Positions 9,092 to 18,281 of a stretch of 64,000 nt of DNA are shown piece after piece; position 1 is the first letter of the stretch; every line of letters starts with the position of its first letter. Origin of the DNA: Clostridium sp. AM49-4BH. GTDB lineage: Bacteria; Bacillota; Clostridia; Lachnospirales; Lachnospiraceae. The position numbers and the translations under genes are program-made. The notes under the pieces were generated by a model. That model was not told where the DNA came from. It did not search any database and saw only the letters and a list, made by a program, of their open reading frames with translations. Location of the stretch: the NCBI RefSeq assembly GCF_003478335.1, contig NZ_QUFB01000013.1, positions 1 to 64,000 on the forward strand, in the 5' to 3' direction.

Positions 9092-10097
9092 AGTAAGCTT
9101 TTTGGGGGCAGGCAGCTGGGGTACTGCTCTGGCGATTATGTTAGCACAAAACGGACATGACGTTACTCTTTGGTCAAAAGTGCAGGCTGAGGTGGATATG
9201 CTGCAGCAGCACAGAGAACATATTCATCGTTTGCCGGGTGTGAAACTACCGGATTCTATTGTTGTCACTTCAGACTTAAAACAGGCCTGCGAGGGCAATG
9301 ATCTGATTGTCTTTTCGGTAGCATCTCCGTTCGTTCGCGCAACGGCAAAAGAGGCAGCAGCTTATATTCCGGAGGGACAGCGTATTGTTAATGTGGCAAA
9401 AGGCATTGAGGAAGATACGTTGATGACATTGTGTGATATTATCAAGCAGGAAATTCCGTGTGCAGAAGTTGCTGTTTTGTCCGGACCAAGCCATGCAGAG
9501 GAAGTTTCGATTGGAATGCCGACAACCGTTGTGGTAGGAGCGAAGACGAAAGAGTTCGCCTGCTATCTGCAAGAAGTTTTTATGAACGATCGTTTTCGAG
9601 TATATACCAGCTCTGACATGATCGGCATCGAACTTGGTGGCTCGATCAAAAATGTCATTGCCTTAGCGGCGGGCATCAGTGTGGGACTTGGCTGTGGTGA
9701 TAATACCATGGCAGCGTTGATCACTAGGGGAATTACCGAAATTGCCAGACTTGGGATTGCGATGGGAGGACGTTTGGAAACGTTTGCAGGATTATCTGGT
9801 ATCGGTGATCTGATCGTGACCTGTACGAGCAAACACAGCCGCAATCACAATGCAGGTGTGTTGATCGGTAAAGGCTATACGATGGACGAAGCGATGAATG
9901 AGGTTAAACAGGTTGTAGAGGGTGTTTATTCGGCGAAAGCGGCGAAGAAATTAGCCGAGAAATATCAGGTTAGCATGCCGATCGTATCGGAAATCAACGA
10001 GGTGCTGTTTGGTGATCTGTCTGCAAAAGACGCATTGGCAAATTTATTGACGAGAGATCGTTGTGAAGAGTATCCAAACGATCCATGGCAGCAATAA
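9084..10097 (+). CDS. gpsA: Glycerol-3-phosphate dehydrogenase [NAD(P)+]
   Basis: GpsA reduces dihydroxyacetone phosphate to glycerol 3-phosphate for phospholipids. The nucleotide-binding motif GAGSWGTA is at residues 8-15 and the catalytic Lys is K189 in GGSIKNVIALAAG. Length (337) is normal. The start codon overlaps the plsY end by 8 bp and has GGAGGAG upstream, showing translational coupling between substrate supply and use. Confidence 0.97.
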   Translation: MSKVSFLGAGSWGTALAIMLAQNGHDVTLWSKVQAEVDMLQQHREHIHRLPGVKLPDSIVVTSDLKQACEGNDLIVFSVASPFVRATAKEAAAYIPEGQRIVNVAKGIEEDTLMTLCDIIKQEIPCAEVAVLSGPSHAEEVSIGMPTTVVVGAKTKEFACYLQEVFMNDRFRVYTSSDMIGIELGGSIKNVIALAAGISVGLGCGDNTMAALITRGITEIARLGIAMGGRLETFAGLSGIGDLIVTCTSKHSRNHNAGVLIGKGYTMDEAMNEVKQVVEGVYSAKAAKKLAEKYQVSMPIVSEINEVLFGDLSAKDALANLLTRDRCEEYPNDPWQQ

Positions 10098-10206
10098 ATC
10101 TGACACGTGCGCAGTATCCAACTGTTGTATTGCAGTGGAAATAGGAATATCTGTGCCGGTTGTCTCATATATACTATCAAAAGTGATCAGTGTTGGAGAA
10201 TATGTG

Positions 10207-10539
10207 ATGAGACAGCAGGAATATAAAAAACAGAATAAGGTTGTTTTAGAGGGGATAGAACCGGTAGAAAGCCGGGAGGAACGTCTTCATATGGCTCGAC
10301 AAGCATTTGGCCGGGAAAATATGACATATGAAACGGCAAAACGCTCTGAGCATCCCGGTCGTCTGCTCCGGTTGGTGACGGCAGGGATGCTTTTTAGTAT
10401 AGCAGTGTGCTATTGCTTACAAAATGGTTCTGTTTTTGGGTACGATAAGGAGTGGATTGAGCAATGTCTCATGGATAATCACTTGTGGGAACAGGTGTCA
10501 GATGCTGTTGCACAGGGGATAAGTCAATTTACAAAATAA
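10207..10539 (+). CDS. Small single-span membrane protein, unknown
   Basis: The 110-residue product was not recognised. It has a charged N-terminal half (EYKKQNK, EPVESREER) and one hydrophobic segment (LVTAGMLFSIAVCYCL, about residues 58-75), then a short C-terminal domain that should lie outside the membrane. The ATG at 10207 follows TTGGAG by 9 bases. The frame is open 144 bases further upstream, but that part has no good start site. Being between gpsA and the radical SAM gene, it may be transcribed with der-plsY-gpsA. Confidence 0.6.
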   Translation: MRQQEYKKQNKVVLEGIEPVESREERLHMARQAFGRENMTYETAKRSEHPGRLLRLVTAGMLFSIAVCYCLQNGSVFGYDKEWIEQCLMDNHLWEQVSDAVAQGISQFTK

Positions 10540-10552
10540 AAGTATAGGATAC

Positions 10553-10587
10553 AAAGAGGCGGGATTTTTACCGGTGAACGTCTTTTT
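10553..10587 (+). terminator. Weak hairpin followed by T-run before the radical SAM gene
   Basis: AAAGAGGCG (10553-10561) can pair with CGTCTTTTT (10579-10587) over 9 bp with two G-T pairs and a 17-nt loop; the 3' arm is itself T-rich. It may be a weak terminator or attenuator between the gpsA group and the next operon. Confidence 0.35.
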
Positions 10588-10607
10588 GTCAAGAAATGAG
10601 GATGAAC

Positions 10608-12473
10608 ATGAGAAAACTGGCATTGAGCGATGAGGTACTTTTGTCGGTGGAAAAACCGGCCAGATATATTGGCGGCGAGATCAATATGGTAAAAAAGGAT
10701 CCATCAAAAGTTGATATACGTTTTTGTATGTGTTTCCCGGATGTTTATGAGATTGGTATGTCACATCTTGGGATTCAAATATTATATGATATGTTTAATA
10801 CGCGAGAGGATATATACTGCGAGCGTGTCTATTCACCATGGGTGGATCTGGATAAGATCATGCGGGAGCAAAAGATCCCGTTGTTTGCATTAGAGTCACA
10901 GGATCCTATCAAAGAATTTGATTTTTTAGGGATCACGTTGCAGTATGAAATGTGTTATACCAATATTTTGCAGGTGTTAGATCTTTCACAGATACCGCTG
11001 AAAGCAGTCGATAGAACGATGGAGGATCCTTTTGTGATCGGTGGCGGTCCATGCTCGTATAATCCGGAACCGATTGCAGACTTTTTTGATATGTTTTATA
11101 TCGGAGAAGGAGAGACGGTATATTTTGATCTGATGGATGCGTATAAAGAATGGAAAAAGACCGGTGAAGACAGGGTGGCATTTCTCAAACGTGCGGCACA
11201 GATCCCGGGCATTTATGTGCCGATGTTTTATGAGGCGAGTTACAATGAGGATGGAACATTGGCAGATTTTTATCCGATTTGTGAAGAGGCACCGAAGAAA
11301 GTGATAAAGCAGGTGGAGGACAAGATGTCAGACACCTTTTATCCGGAGAAACCGCTTGTACCTTATACCAAGGCAACACAGGAACGTGTCGTATTAGAGA
11401 TTCAGCGCGGCTGTATTCGCGGATGCCGATTTTGTCAGGCGGGAATGCTGTATCGACCGATCCGTCCGCGCAGCTTGGAATTTTTGAAAGATCATGCCAG
11501 AAAAATGTTAGAATCCACGGGGTATGATGAGATCTCCTTAAGTTCCCTCAGCTCCAGCGATTACAAGGAACTGCCGGAATTAGTATATTGGCTGATCGAT
11601 GAATACCGGGACAAAGGGGTAAATATTTCGCTGCCGTCTTTGCGTATTGATGCGTTTGCGTTGGATGTAATGTCGAAAGTACAGGATATTCGCAAAAGTA
11701 GTCTGACGTTTGCACCGGAGGCAGGATCACAGCGTATGCGTAATGTGATCAACAAAGGTTTGACGGAAGAGGTGATCTTAAAAGGTGCTATGGATGCGTT
11801 CCGCGGTGGATGGAATCGAGTAAAACTGTATTTCATGTTAGGACTTCCGGGAGAGCAGGAAGATGACATTGCGGGGATCGCAGAGCTGTCAGATAAGATT
11901 GCCAGAGAATATTATACGTTGCCGAAGGATCAGAGAAACGGCAAAGTAAACATTGTAACGAGTACGTCGATCTTTGTACCAAAGCCTTTTACACCGTTCC
12001 AATGGGCACCGATGAATACAAAGGAGCAGGCGAAGGAAAAGCGTTTCTTTTTGTTGGACAAGATCAAAAATCAGCTTAATGCAAAGAGTATCAAGTATAA
12101 CTGTCATGATGCGGATGTATCGGAGTTGGAGGGTGTGTTTGCCAGAGGAGACCGCAGACTGAATGATGTGATCCTTCAAGCATATCAGGATGGCTGTTTC
12201 TATGATGCGTGGAGCGAGTATTTCCACTATGACCGCTGGCAGAAAGCAATGGAAGATCATGGGCTCACCATGGCATTTTACAATGGAAGAACGCGTGACG
12301 AGGACGAGCTGTTTCCGTGGGATTTTATTGATATTGGAGTAACGAAGGAGTTTATGCTGCGGGAATATAAACGATCTCTGGCGGAAGAAGTGACACCAAA
12401 CTGCCGCGCAAAATGTGCCGGCTGTGGTGCTGCAAAATTTGGCTGTGGTGTCTGCGTTGAGGCGAGAAATTAG
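10608..12473 (+). CDS. Radical SAM protein, TIGR03960 family
   Basis: A B12-binding-like N-terminal domain is followed by a radical SAM core with CIRGCRFC (C269, C273, C276), the ligands of the 4Fe-4S cluster that cleaves S-adenosylmethionine. The C-terminus carries a cluster of cysteines (CRAKCAGCG then FGCGVC) that could bind a further metal centre. Length is 621 residues from the ATG at 10608, which has GAGGA 6 bases upstream. The next gene codes the small partner TIGR03936, and RNase G follows; in other bacteria these are neighbours or fused. A role in RNA or ribosome modification is often guessed from this context but the reaction is unknown. Confidence 0.88.
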   Translation: MRKLALSDEVLLSVEKPARYIGGEINMVKKDPSKVDIRFCMCFPDVYEIGMSHLGIQILYDMFNTREDIYCERVYSPWVDLDKIMREQKIPLFALESQDPIKEFDFLGITLQYEMCYTNILQVLDLSQIPLKAVDRTMEDPFVIGGGPCSYNPEPIADFFDMFYIGEGETVYFDLMDAYKEWKKTGEDRVAFLKRAAQIPGIYVPMFYEASYNEDGTLADFYPICEEAPKKVIKQVEDKMSDTFYPEKPLVPYTKATQERVVLEIQRGCIRGCRFCQAGMLYRPIRPRSLEFLKDHARKMLESTGYDEISLSSLSSSDYKELPELVYWLIDEYRDKGVNISLPSLRIDAFALDVMSKVQDIRKSSLTFAPEAGSQRMRNVINKGLTEEVILKGAMDAFRGGWNRVKLYFMLGLPGEQEDDIAGIAELSDKIAREYYTLPKDQRNGKVNIVTSTSIFVPKPFTPFQWAPMNTKEQAKEKRFFLLDKIKNQLNAKSIKYNCHDADVSELEGVFARGDRRLNDVILQAYQDGCFYDAWSEYFHYDRWQKAMEDHGLTMAFYNGRTRDEDELFPWDFIDIGVTKEFMLREYKRSLAEEVTPNCRAKCAGCGAAKFGCGVCVEARN

Positions 12474-12490
12474 AAAGGAACGGGAAATAG

Positions 12491-13294
12491 ATGAAGACCA
12501 GAATTAAGTTTTCCAAGTGTGGATCGATGCGTTTTGTTGGACATTTGGATGTTATGCGTTATTTTCAGAAGGCTTTTCGACGTGCGCAGATCCCGGTCAG
12601 TTACAGTCAGGGATTTTCACCGCATCAGTTGATGTCTTTTTCTTCACCGCTTGGTATCGGATTAAGCAGTGACGGAGAGTATATGGATCTGACGCTGGAT
12701 CAGGTGGAAGATGCTGACCGGATCGTAGAGCAGATGAATGAGCAGATGAATGAGGAAATCCGGGTTCGGAATCTTACCATCTTAAAGGATGATGCAAGAC
12801 CGTCGATGGCAATGTTAGCGGCCTGTGATTATATGATCGCGGCCAAACCGGACAAGACTTCCTTTTTGGAGAGAGTAGATCTGGAGGAGCTGGTGCACCG
12901 CTTTATGGAGCAGTCTTCGATCACGATCCTCAAAAAGACCAAGCGTTCGGAGAAAGAAGTAGATATTCGGGATAATATCTATCACTTATCAACTGGTTTG
13001 GAGCAATTGCAGGGGCATACCGGTTTGAAGTACGAAGAGAGCTGCCTGGAGGGGTCTGCGTACCGCCCGCTGCTCTATATGCAGCTTACAGCAGGCAGTG
13101 TGGTAAATATAAAACCGGAGCTGGTCTTAGAGGCGATGGCGGCATTTGCCGGAGATACCTTTTCGTTTTTGGATGTTCAGATCCATCGACTGGAAATGTA
13201 TGGTGATGCAGATGGCAAAAAAGGCGAGGTGCATACGTTTTCTTCAGAAACACCATGTCGTTTGCTGCCTTTGTCCGAATATGATAAAGCATAA
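12491..13294 (+). CDS. Radical SAM-associated protein, TIGR03936/DUF2344
   Basis: The 267-residue protein begins MKTRIKFSKCGSMRFVGHLD, the signature of the DUF2344 family, with RRAQIPVSYSQGFSPH shortly after. It is the usual partner of the preceding radical SAM gene, with a 17-bp gap, and is fused to it in some organisms. The domain architecture resembles tRNA-binding folds, but no activity has been shown. It ends 3 bp before the rng start region. Confidence 0.88.
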   Translation: MKTRIKFSKCGSMRFVGHLDVMRYFQKAFRRAQIPVSYSQGFSPHQLMSFSSPLGIGLSSDGEYMDLTLDQVEDADRIVEQMNEQMNEEIRVRNLTILKDDARPSMAMLAACDYMIAAKPDKTSFLERVDLEELVHRFMEQSSITILKKTKRSEKEVDIRDNIYHLSTGLEQLQGHTGLKYEESCLEGSAYRPLLYMQLTAGSVVNIKPELVLEAMAAFAGDTFSFLDVQIHRLEMYGDADGKKGEVHTFSSETPCRLLPLSEYDKA

Positions 13295-13297
13295 AAG

Positions 13298-14521
13298 GTG
13301 AAAGGCGTGGTTAATAGCGTGAAAGAAGAGTTGTTAGTGACACGCAGAGAGGACAAGATCCTTTTTGCGAGAGTGCAGGATGGAAAGATTGTTCAATTAC
13401 AGGCAGAAGATTCGGATGGCGGTATTTTGGGCAATATCTATGTTGCCAAAGTGCGCAATATAGTAAAAAATATTAATGCGGCTTTTGTCGAGTTTGCCAA
13501 AGGACAGATGGGTTATCTTCCTCTGACAGGACAGATTGCACCGATTCATACCGATGGAACACCGAGAAACGATGACCGTATATTGATCGGTGATGAATTG
13601 ATCGTTCAGGTGACAAAGGAGGCAGTGAAAACAAAGCCACCGACGGTATCCTGTGCGATAGAGCTGCCTGGCAGATATGCGGTTCTTACCCGCAAAAATG
13701 GTATTGTAACGAGTGTGTCAAAAAAGATCCAAGATGAGGACAAGCGGGAAAATTTACGCTGCATTTTGCAGGAATATGCCGGTGAATCTTATGGGTTTGT
13801 GGCGAGAACCAACAGTGCCTCCTGTGAGGAAATGACGTTTCGGGGCGAGATCGAAGGACTGGTAAAACAGTATGAACAGATTACAAAACAGGGAATACAT
13901 CGAACGGTATATAGTGTGTTGTACCGTGCAGCAGATGGCTATCTGTCCCAAATTAGGGATAGCTTGGGCGGTCAGTCAACCGGCATTTTGACCGACGATG
14001 AAGAATTATATGCTCAGATCCAAACATATTTGGAAGCCGGTGGGTTGCAGGACAGTATGCCGCTAACACTATGGGATCCGGATCATGGGAAAATGGATGC
14101 GGTATATGATATCAGCCGGACGATCGAGAAAGTGTTACGTCCTAAAGTTTGGCTTCGGGGCGGTGGTTATCTGATCATTCAGCCAACCGAGGCATTGATC
14201 GCTATTGATGTGAATACCGGCAAGGCAATTTCTAAAAAGAAAGATGTGGAAAAGACGTTTTTGAAGGTCAATATGGAAGCGGTAGAGGAGATCGCCAGAC
14301 AGTTGCGTTTGCGAAATCTTTCCGGCATGATATTGATTGATTTTATTGATATGAAAGATCCTGAACACAAAGAAAAGGTGCTTCAGGCTTTGGAAAGGGC
14401 GACGGCGAAAGATCCCGTTCAGACAACGGTTGTCGATATGACAGCGTTAGGTCTGGTAGAGGTAACTCGCAAAAAAGTTCGCAAATCTTTCTACGAACAG
14501 TTAAAGAAAGGACAGGATTGA
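13298..14521 (+). CDS. rng: Ribonuclease E/G, short form without Zn-link
   Basis: RNase E/G cuts single-stranded RNA in mRNA decay and rRNA processing. An S1 domain lies near residues 35-110 (GNIYVAKVRNIVKNINAAFV) and the DNase I-like catalytic site has IAIDVNTGK (D304) and MILIDFIDM (D348), matching the two metal-binding aspartates of E. coli RNase E (D303, D346). The chain stops at LKKGQD, just where the CPxCxG zinc-link motif and the small domain normally begin; no cysteine motif remains. Start may be GTG at 13298 or 13307. It is in an operon with the radical SAM pair. Confidence 0.92.
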   Translation: MKGVVNSVKEELLVTRREDKILFARVQDGKIVQLQAEDSDGGILGNIYVAKVRNIVKNINAAFVEFAKGQMGYLPLTGQIAPIHTDGTPRNDDRILIGDELIVQVTKEAVKTKPPTVSCAIELPGRYAVLTRKNGIVTSVSKKIQDEDKRENLRCILQEYAGESYGFVARTNSASCEEMTFRGEIEGLVKQYEQITKQGIHRTVYSVLYRAADGYLSQIRDSLGGQSTGILTDDEELYAQIQTYLEAGGLQDSMPLTLWDPDHGKMDAVYDISRTIEKVLRPKVWLRGGGYLIIQPTEALIAIDVNTGKAISKKKDVEKTFLKVNMEAVEEIARQLRLRNLSGMILIDFIDMKDPEHKEKVLQALERATAKDPVQTTVVDMTALGLVEVTRKKVRKSFYEQLKKGQD

Positions 14522-14522
14522 T

Positions 14523-15614
14523 ATGACAGCAATGAACTTTTATATGCCGACGAAGGTGTATCAGGAATGGAATGCAGTAGCGAATCATGCAGAGGAGATC
14601 GCTTCTTTTGGTAAAAAGGCGTTGATCGTAACCGGACGCCATTCTTCCAAACAAAATGGATCACTTGCAGATGTTATGGCCGCTTTGGAAACATGCGGTA
14701 CAGAATATATTGTTTATGATCGGATTGAAGAAAATCCATCCATCGCAACGGTTATGGATGCAGCCGGGATCGGCAGGGAACAGGGCGCAGATTTTGTGAT
14801 CGGTGTAGGGGGAGGCTCCCCGTTAGATGCGGCAAAAGCCATTGCAATGATGATCCATAACCGCGATACTTCCAGTGAAGTTTTGTATCAGAAAATCACA
14901 TTGCGTGCATTGCCGGTTGTAGCAGTTCCAACAACGTGTGGAACAGGGTCAGAGGTGACACCGTATGCAATTTTGACAAGAGATGATATTCAGACAAAAC
15001 AAAGCATTCCACATAAGATTTTTCCGAAACTTGCTTTGGTCGATCCGAAATACTTAAAGACTGCATCTGTGCAGGTTCTTGCCAATACTTGTATCGATGC
15101 GTTGGGACATTTGATTGAAAGCTATTTTAATTCGCATGCCGGTGAATACAGCCGTATGCTTTGCATGACAGGATTTGAAGTGTGGGGTGGCTGTAAAAAT
15201 GTGTTGCTCGGCATGGATCCGGAAGAGGAAGATTATGAAAATATGATGTTAGCTTCCAGTCTTGCAGGAATGGCAATCGCACATACCGGTACGTCACTTC
15301 CGCATGGCATGAGCTATTATCTGACGTACCATAAGGGGATACCGCATGGAAAGGCAGTGGGATATTTTCTGCCCGGTTATTTGCGTCTGTTTGCGGAACA
15401 GATGGATGTTGAGGTGATGATGATCCTCAGAAGTTTGGGCATTGGCAGTTTGGAGCAGTTTGAGGGATTGATCCGTGAATGTCTTGGGACCCCGGAGATC
15501 ACGGATGCAGAAAAAGAAGCTATTTTGAAGGAGATCACATCATCAGAACGTAAACTGGCAGCAGTACCGATCCCGGTGACAAGAGAACAGATCGCGGAAA
15601 TGATCACAAACTAG
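14523..15614 (+). CDS. Iron-containing alcohol dehydrogenase
   Basis: Group III alcohol dehydrogenases reduce aldehydes or oxidise alcohols with NAD(P)H and a metal ion. GVGGGSPLDAAKA binds the nucleotide; the metal ligands are D192 and H196 in CIDALGHLIES, H261 in SLPHGMSY and H275 in GIPHGKAV. Length is 363 residues. The start lies one base after the rng stop, so expression is probably coupled. The substrate cannot be told; related Clostridial proteins include butanol dehydrogenases. Confidence 0.9.
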   Translation: MTAMNFYMPTKVYQEWNAVANHAEEIASFGKKALIVTGRHSSKQNGSLADVMAALETCGTEYIVYDRIEENPSIATVMDAAGIGREQGADFVIGVGGGSPLDAAKAIAMMIHNRDTSSEVLYQKITLRALPVVAVPTTCGTGSEVTPYAILTRDDIQTKQSIPHKIFPKLALVDPKYLKTASVQVLANTCIDALGHLIESYFNSHAGEYSRMLCMTGFEVWGGCKNVLLGMDPEEEDYENMMLASSLAGMAIAHTGTSLPHGMSYYLTYHKGIPHGKAVGYFLPGYLRLFAEQMDVEVMMILRSLGIGSLEQFEGLIRECLGTPEITDAEKEAILKEITSSERKLAAVPIPVTREQIAEMITN

Positions 15615-15633
15615 CAAAGGATAGGAGGCAGAG

Positions 15634-16680
15634 ATGGATATATCCTTTCAGGAAACAGGAGTAGTCAAACAAAAAGAGGACATTATTATTCGGCGAGGTA
15701 TTGTACATATTTTGGACGCGACGCTCGGGTATCCGGTCTATTCGGAGCAGGAACTGGATCTAACGCCGGATATTAACGATTTCTTTCGGAGTCATATCTT
15801 TAAATTGATGTCAGGAGATGACATGAAAAAATGTTATTTTCCGGAGGAAGAAGATTCTCCGGTGTATGACATTGTTAAAGAATTTAGTGAAGATGATCTC
15901 GTTGCGGACAGTAAACGTCTGACAGACGAATTGTACCGGATCATGAATGCAAATGTTGCAATTCCCTCAGCGGATCTGGCAATTGTAACCTTTCAGGTTG
16001 CCGGACAGAAATATCTTGCGCTGCTTAAAATGAATTACAAAGAAAGTTTTGTGCATATGACGAATGCAGAGGAAGCCGGTAATGTAAATAGTATTATCCG
16101 TTATCAGGCAACTTTGCCGGGATCCGGATCCAAACTGTCCGAGGCTGTCATTATCAATTTGCAGGATTTCTCTGTCCGCATTGTGGAAAAGAAATACGAA
16201 GTGAATGGGGAAAAAGTAAATTATTTATCCGAACTGTATCTGCAGTGTAAGGCAGCGATGTCCGATAAGACAAAATTAGCAGTCGTTACCAGAGCAGTTG
16301 AGCAGGTCAACAAAAAGCATTTTTCGGAGGAACCTGTAAAGCAGATGGAAACGAAAAGCATTTTGAAACAGGAGATCGAGGAAAATGGTGCGATCCAGGT
16401 TGAGCGTATCAGCGAGAAAATGTATGGCAGTACACCGGAGATCAAAGAAGAGTTTGATGCCAAAATGGAAAAATACCATATGGAGAAGGCCGAGGTAAAG
16501 CCACAGAGCGAACAGACGACGAAAAAATTTGAAAAACAGTATTTAAAAACAGACACCGGTATTGAGATCAACATCCCAATGGAACAATATCAAGATATTG
16601 ATCAGGTGGAGTTTATCACAAACGCCGATGGAACAATATCAGTGCTGATCAAGAACATTAATAAGATTATGACAAAATAA
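15634..16680 (+). CDS. Nucleoid-associated protein, NA37/YejK family
   Basis: The 348-residue protein fits the 37-kDa nucleoid-associated family (YejK/NdpA). The matching parts are the central strand-rich segment around AIVTFQVAGQKYLALLKMNY and the C-terminal segment TGIEINIPMEQYQDIDQVEF, which resembles the end of E. coli YejK. The family binds DNA weakly and its role is poorly known. GGAGG lies upstream of the ATG; it follows the alcohol dehydrogenase by 19 bp. The family assignment is from residue pattern only. Confidence 0.7.
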   Translation: MDISFQETGVVKQKEDIIIRRGIVHILDATLGYPVYSEQELDLTPDINDFFRSHIFKLMSGDDMKKCYFPEEEDSPVYDIVKEFSEDDLVADSKRLTDELYRIMNANVAIPSADLAIVTFQVAGQKYLALLKMNYKESFVHMTNAEEAGNVNSIIRYQATLPGSGSKLSEAVIINLQDFSVRIVEKKYEVNGEKVNYLSELYLQCKAAMSDKTKLAVVTRAVEQVNKKHFSEEPVKQMETKSILKQEIEENGAIQVERISEKMYGSTPEIKEEFDAKMEKYHMEKAEVKPQSEQTTKKFEKQYLKTDTGIEINIPMEQYQDIDQVEFITNADGTISVLIKNINKIMTK

Positions 16681-16698
16681 TGAAAAAGGAGGACAAAC

Positions 16699-16968
16699 AT
16701 GTTTCGGATCTGGGGAAAGATTTGGAAAGACAATCATTTGCTGCAAGATATTACGATCTGCGATGCTGCTACGGATAAAAATCGTACCCGCAAAGTATTT
16801 GATGCGATCGAAGAGATGTGTTATACCTTTGATCTGAGCAAGCCTATCTGGTTGGAGAGCAATATACAAGATTTTCAGCGGAGAGACAAGACAAGATTTA
16901 CAAAGGACTCCTTTATTGATGAGATAGATTTTGATTATTTGGAGATCCAAATGTTGGAAGAGGATTAG
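16699..16968 (+). CDS. Conserved small acidic protein, unknown
   Basis: The 89-residue product was not assigned to a named family. It has the N-terminus MFRIWGKIWKDNHLLQDITI and ends in an acidic tail (LEIQMLEED), with no membrane segment or metal motif. AAAGGAGG lies 9 bases before the ATG, and only 18 bp separate it from the nucleoid-protein gene, so it is the last gene of that operon. It looks like a soluble regulatory or adaptor protein, but this is a guess. Confidence 0.65.
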   Translation: MFRIWGKIWKDNHLLQDITICDAATDKNRTRKVFDAIEEMCYTFDLSKPIWLESNIQDFQRRDKTRFTKDSFIDEIDFDYLEIQMLEED

Positions 16969-17027
16969 TGTATAAGCAGGCTATAATAACAGCCTGTTAC
17001 ATATGGCAAATATTTGTGCAAAATGTA

Positions 17028-17056
17028 TTGACATTTTTAAGACATGATGATAAGCT
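17028..17056 (+). promoter_or_regulatory. Promoter of rplU-prp-rpmA
   Basis: A perfect -35 box TTGACA (17028-17033) is followed after 17 bases by TAAGCT (17051-17056). It lies about 105 bp before rplU and starts the L21 operon. Confidence 0.6.
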
Positions 17057-17063
17057 AATCAAG

Positions 17064-17160
17064 TGTGCCGCTTAACGAGGTACCTTGAAGTGCTGTTTTT
17101 GTAAGAATTTGCAGGGACGGACACCGTAGTTAGCGAGTAATAATGAAGGAGGAACAGGTC
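17064..17160 (+). ncRNA. Probable L21 leader (autoregulatory 5' UTR)
   Basis: The ~100-nt untranslated leader between the promoter and rplU has the position and length of the L21 leader known from Bacillus and relatives, where it is thought to bind L21 and regulate the operon. It is GC-richer than neighbouring spacers (GTGCCGCTTAACGAGG, GGGACGGACACCG). The assignment rests on location and general look, not on a scored alignment. Confidence 0.5.
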
Positions 17161-17161
17161 T

Positions 17162-17467
17162 ATGTACGCAATTATTGCAACAGGTGGAAAGCAGTATAAA
17201 GTTTCCGAAGGTGACGTGATCAACGTTGAGAAGCTTGCTGTAGAAGCTGGTGAGACAGTTACATTTGATAACATTGTTGCTGTAAGTGATGGCTCCCTTA
17301 AGGCTGGCGCAGACGTAGCAAACGCTACTGTTACTGCATCTGTCGTAAAAGAGGGTAAGGCTAAGAAAGTAATCGTTTACAGATACAAGAGAAAATCCGG
17401 TTATCATAAGAAAAACGGTCACAGACAGGCTTACACACAGGTTAAGATCGAGAAGATCAACGCTTAA
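17162..17467 (+). CDS. rplU: 50S ribosomal protein L21
   Basis: L21 binds 23S rRNA. The 101-residue chain begins [14 protein letters not shown] and ends with the basic stretch [20 protein letters not shown], both family signatures. AAGGAGG precedes the start. Operon order rplU-prp-rpmA is standard in Firmicutes. Confidence 0.98.
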   Translation: MYAIIATGGKQYKVSEGDVINVEKLAVEAGETVTFDNIVAVSDGSLKAGADVANATVTASVVKEGKAKKVIVYRYKRKSGYHKKNGHRQAYTQVKIEKINA

Positions 17468-17478
17468 TAGGTGACAGA

Positions 17479-17814
17479 ATGATAAATATAACCATTTATC
17501 AACGGCAAAAGGATGTGTATGACGGCTTCCGAATGGAAGGTCATGCAAGGTATGCCAAATATGGAAAAGATATTGTATGCGCCGGTGTTTCGGCATTGGT
17601 GATCAACACGATCAATTCTATAGAGGAATTTACAGGTGACACCGTCACGACAACGATGCAGCCGGATCTTGTGGAGATGAGAATAACGTCCGAACAGATC
17701 AGCCCTGAAGCCGAATTGTTACTTCGTTCGCTTGTATTAGGACTACAGGGAATACAAGCAGAATATGGCAAACGATATCTGAAAATTAAGTATAAGAGAA
17801 AGCAGGAGGTGTAG
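17479..17814 (+). CDS. prp: Ribosomal-processing cysteine protease Prp
   Basis: Prp removes the N-terminal extension of ribosomal protein L27, needed before L27 can work. The catalytic pair is H22 in GHARYAKYG and C34 in [10 protein letters not shown], at the same spacing as in staphylococcal Prp. The 111-residue protein sits between rplU and rpmA, 4 bp before its substrate's gene. The matching cleavage site is present in L27 here, so the system is complete. Confidence 0.95.
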   Translation: MINITIYQRQKDVYDGFRMEGHARYAKYGKDIVCAGVSALVINTINSIEEFTGDTVTTTMQPDLVEMRITSEQISPEAELLLRSLVLGLQGIQAEYGKRYLKIKYKRKQEV

Positions 17815-17818
17815 AAAC

Positions 17819-18106
17819 ATGTTAAAGATGAACCTTCAGTTATTTGCTCATAAAAAAGGAATGGGTTCTACTAAGAACGGTAGAGATTCCGAGTCTAAGA
17901 GATTAGGAGCAAAGAGAGCAGACGGACAGTTTGTACTCGCTGGTAACATCATTTACAAACAGCGTGGAACAAAGATTCACCCAGGCGTTAATGTAGGACG
18001 TGGTGGTGACGATACATTGTTTGCATTGGTAGACGGTGTTGTTCGTTTTGAGAGAAAAGGTAGAGACAAGAAGCAGGCTTCCGTATATCCAGTAGAAGCA
18101 AAATAG
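17819..18106 (+). CDS. rpmA: 50S ribosomal protein L27 with cleavable N-terminus
   Basis: L27 reaches the peptidyl transferase centre with its N-terminus. The sequence starts [20 protein letters not shown]; the segment up to F9 is the extension that Prp cuts off, leaving AHKKG. Length is 95 residues. Its 3' end is followed by an intrinsic terminator. Confidence 0.98.
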   Translation: MLKMNLQLFAHKKGMGSTKNGRDSESKRLGAKRADGQFVLAGNIIYKQRGTKIHPGVNVGRGGDDTLFALVDGVVRFERKGRDKKQASVYPVEAK

Positions 18107-18139
18107 TCTTTGAGCCGGTAGAGCCGGTTACCGATACAA

Positions 18140-18167
18140 GAGGCTGTCATTGTACAGCCTCTTTTTC
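18140..18167 (+). terminator. Terminator of the rplU operon
   Basis: GAGGCTGT (18140-18147) and ACAGCCTC (18154-18161) form an 8-bp stem with a 6-nt loop, followed by five T. It ends the rplU-prp-rpmA transcript. Confidence 0.85.
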
Positions 18168-18281
18168 GTAGAGATAGAAGTGGTGTTATGCAGCGTCAAA
18201 CTGTAAAGCGCTTGTATCATATTTCATAAAATATATATTGATAGAGATTTGTTATTTTATTGCTAGAAGGAAGGTGAGCCC

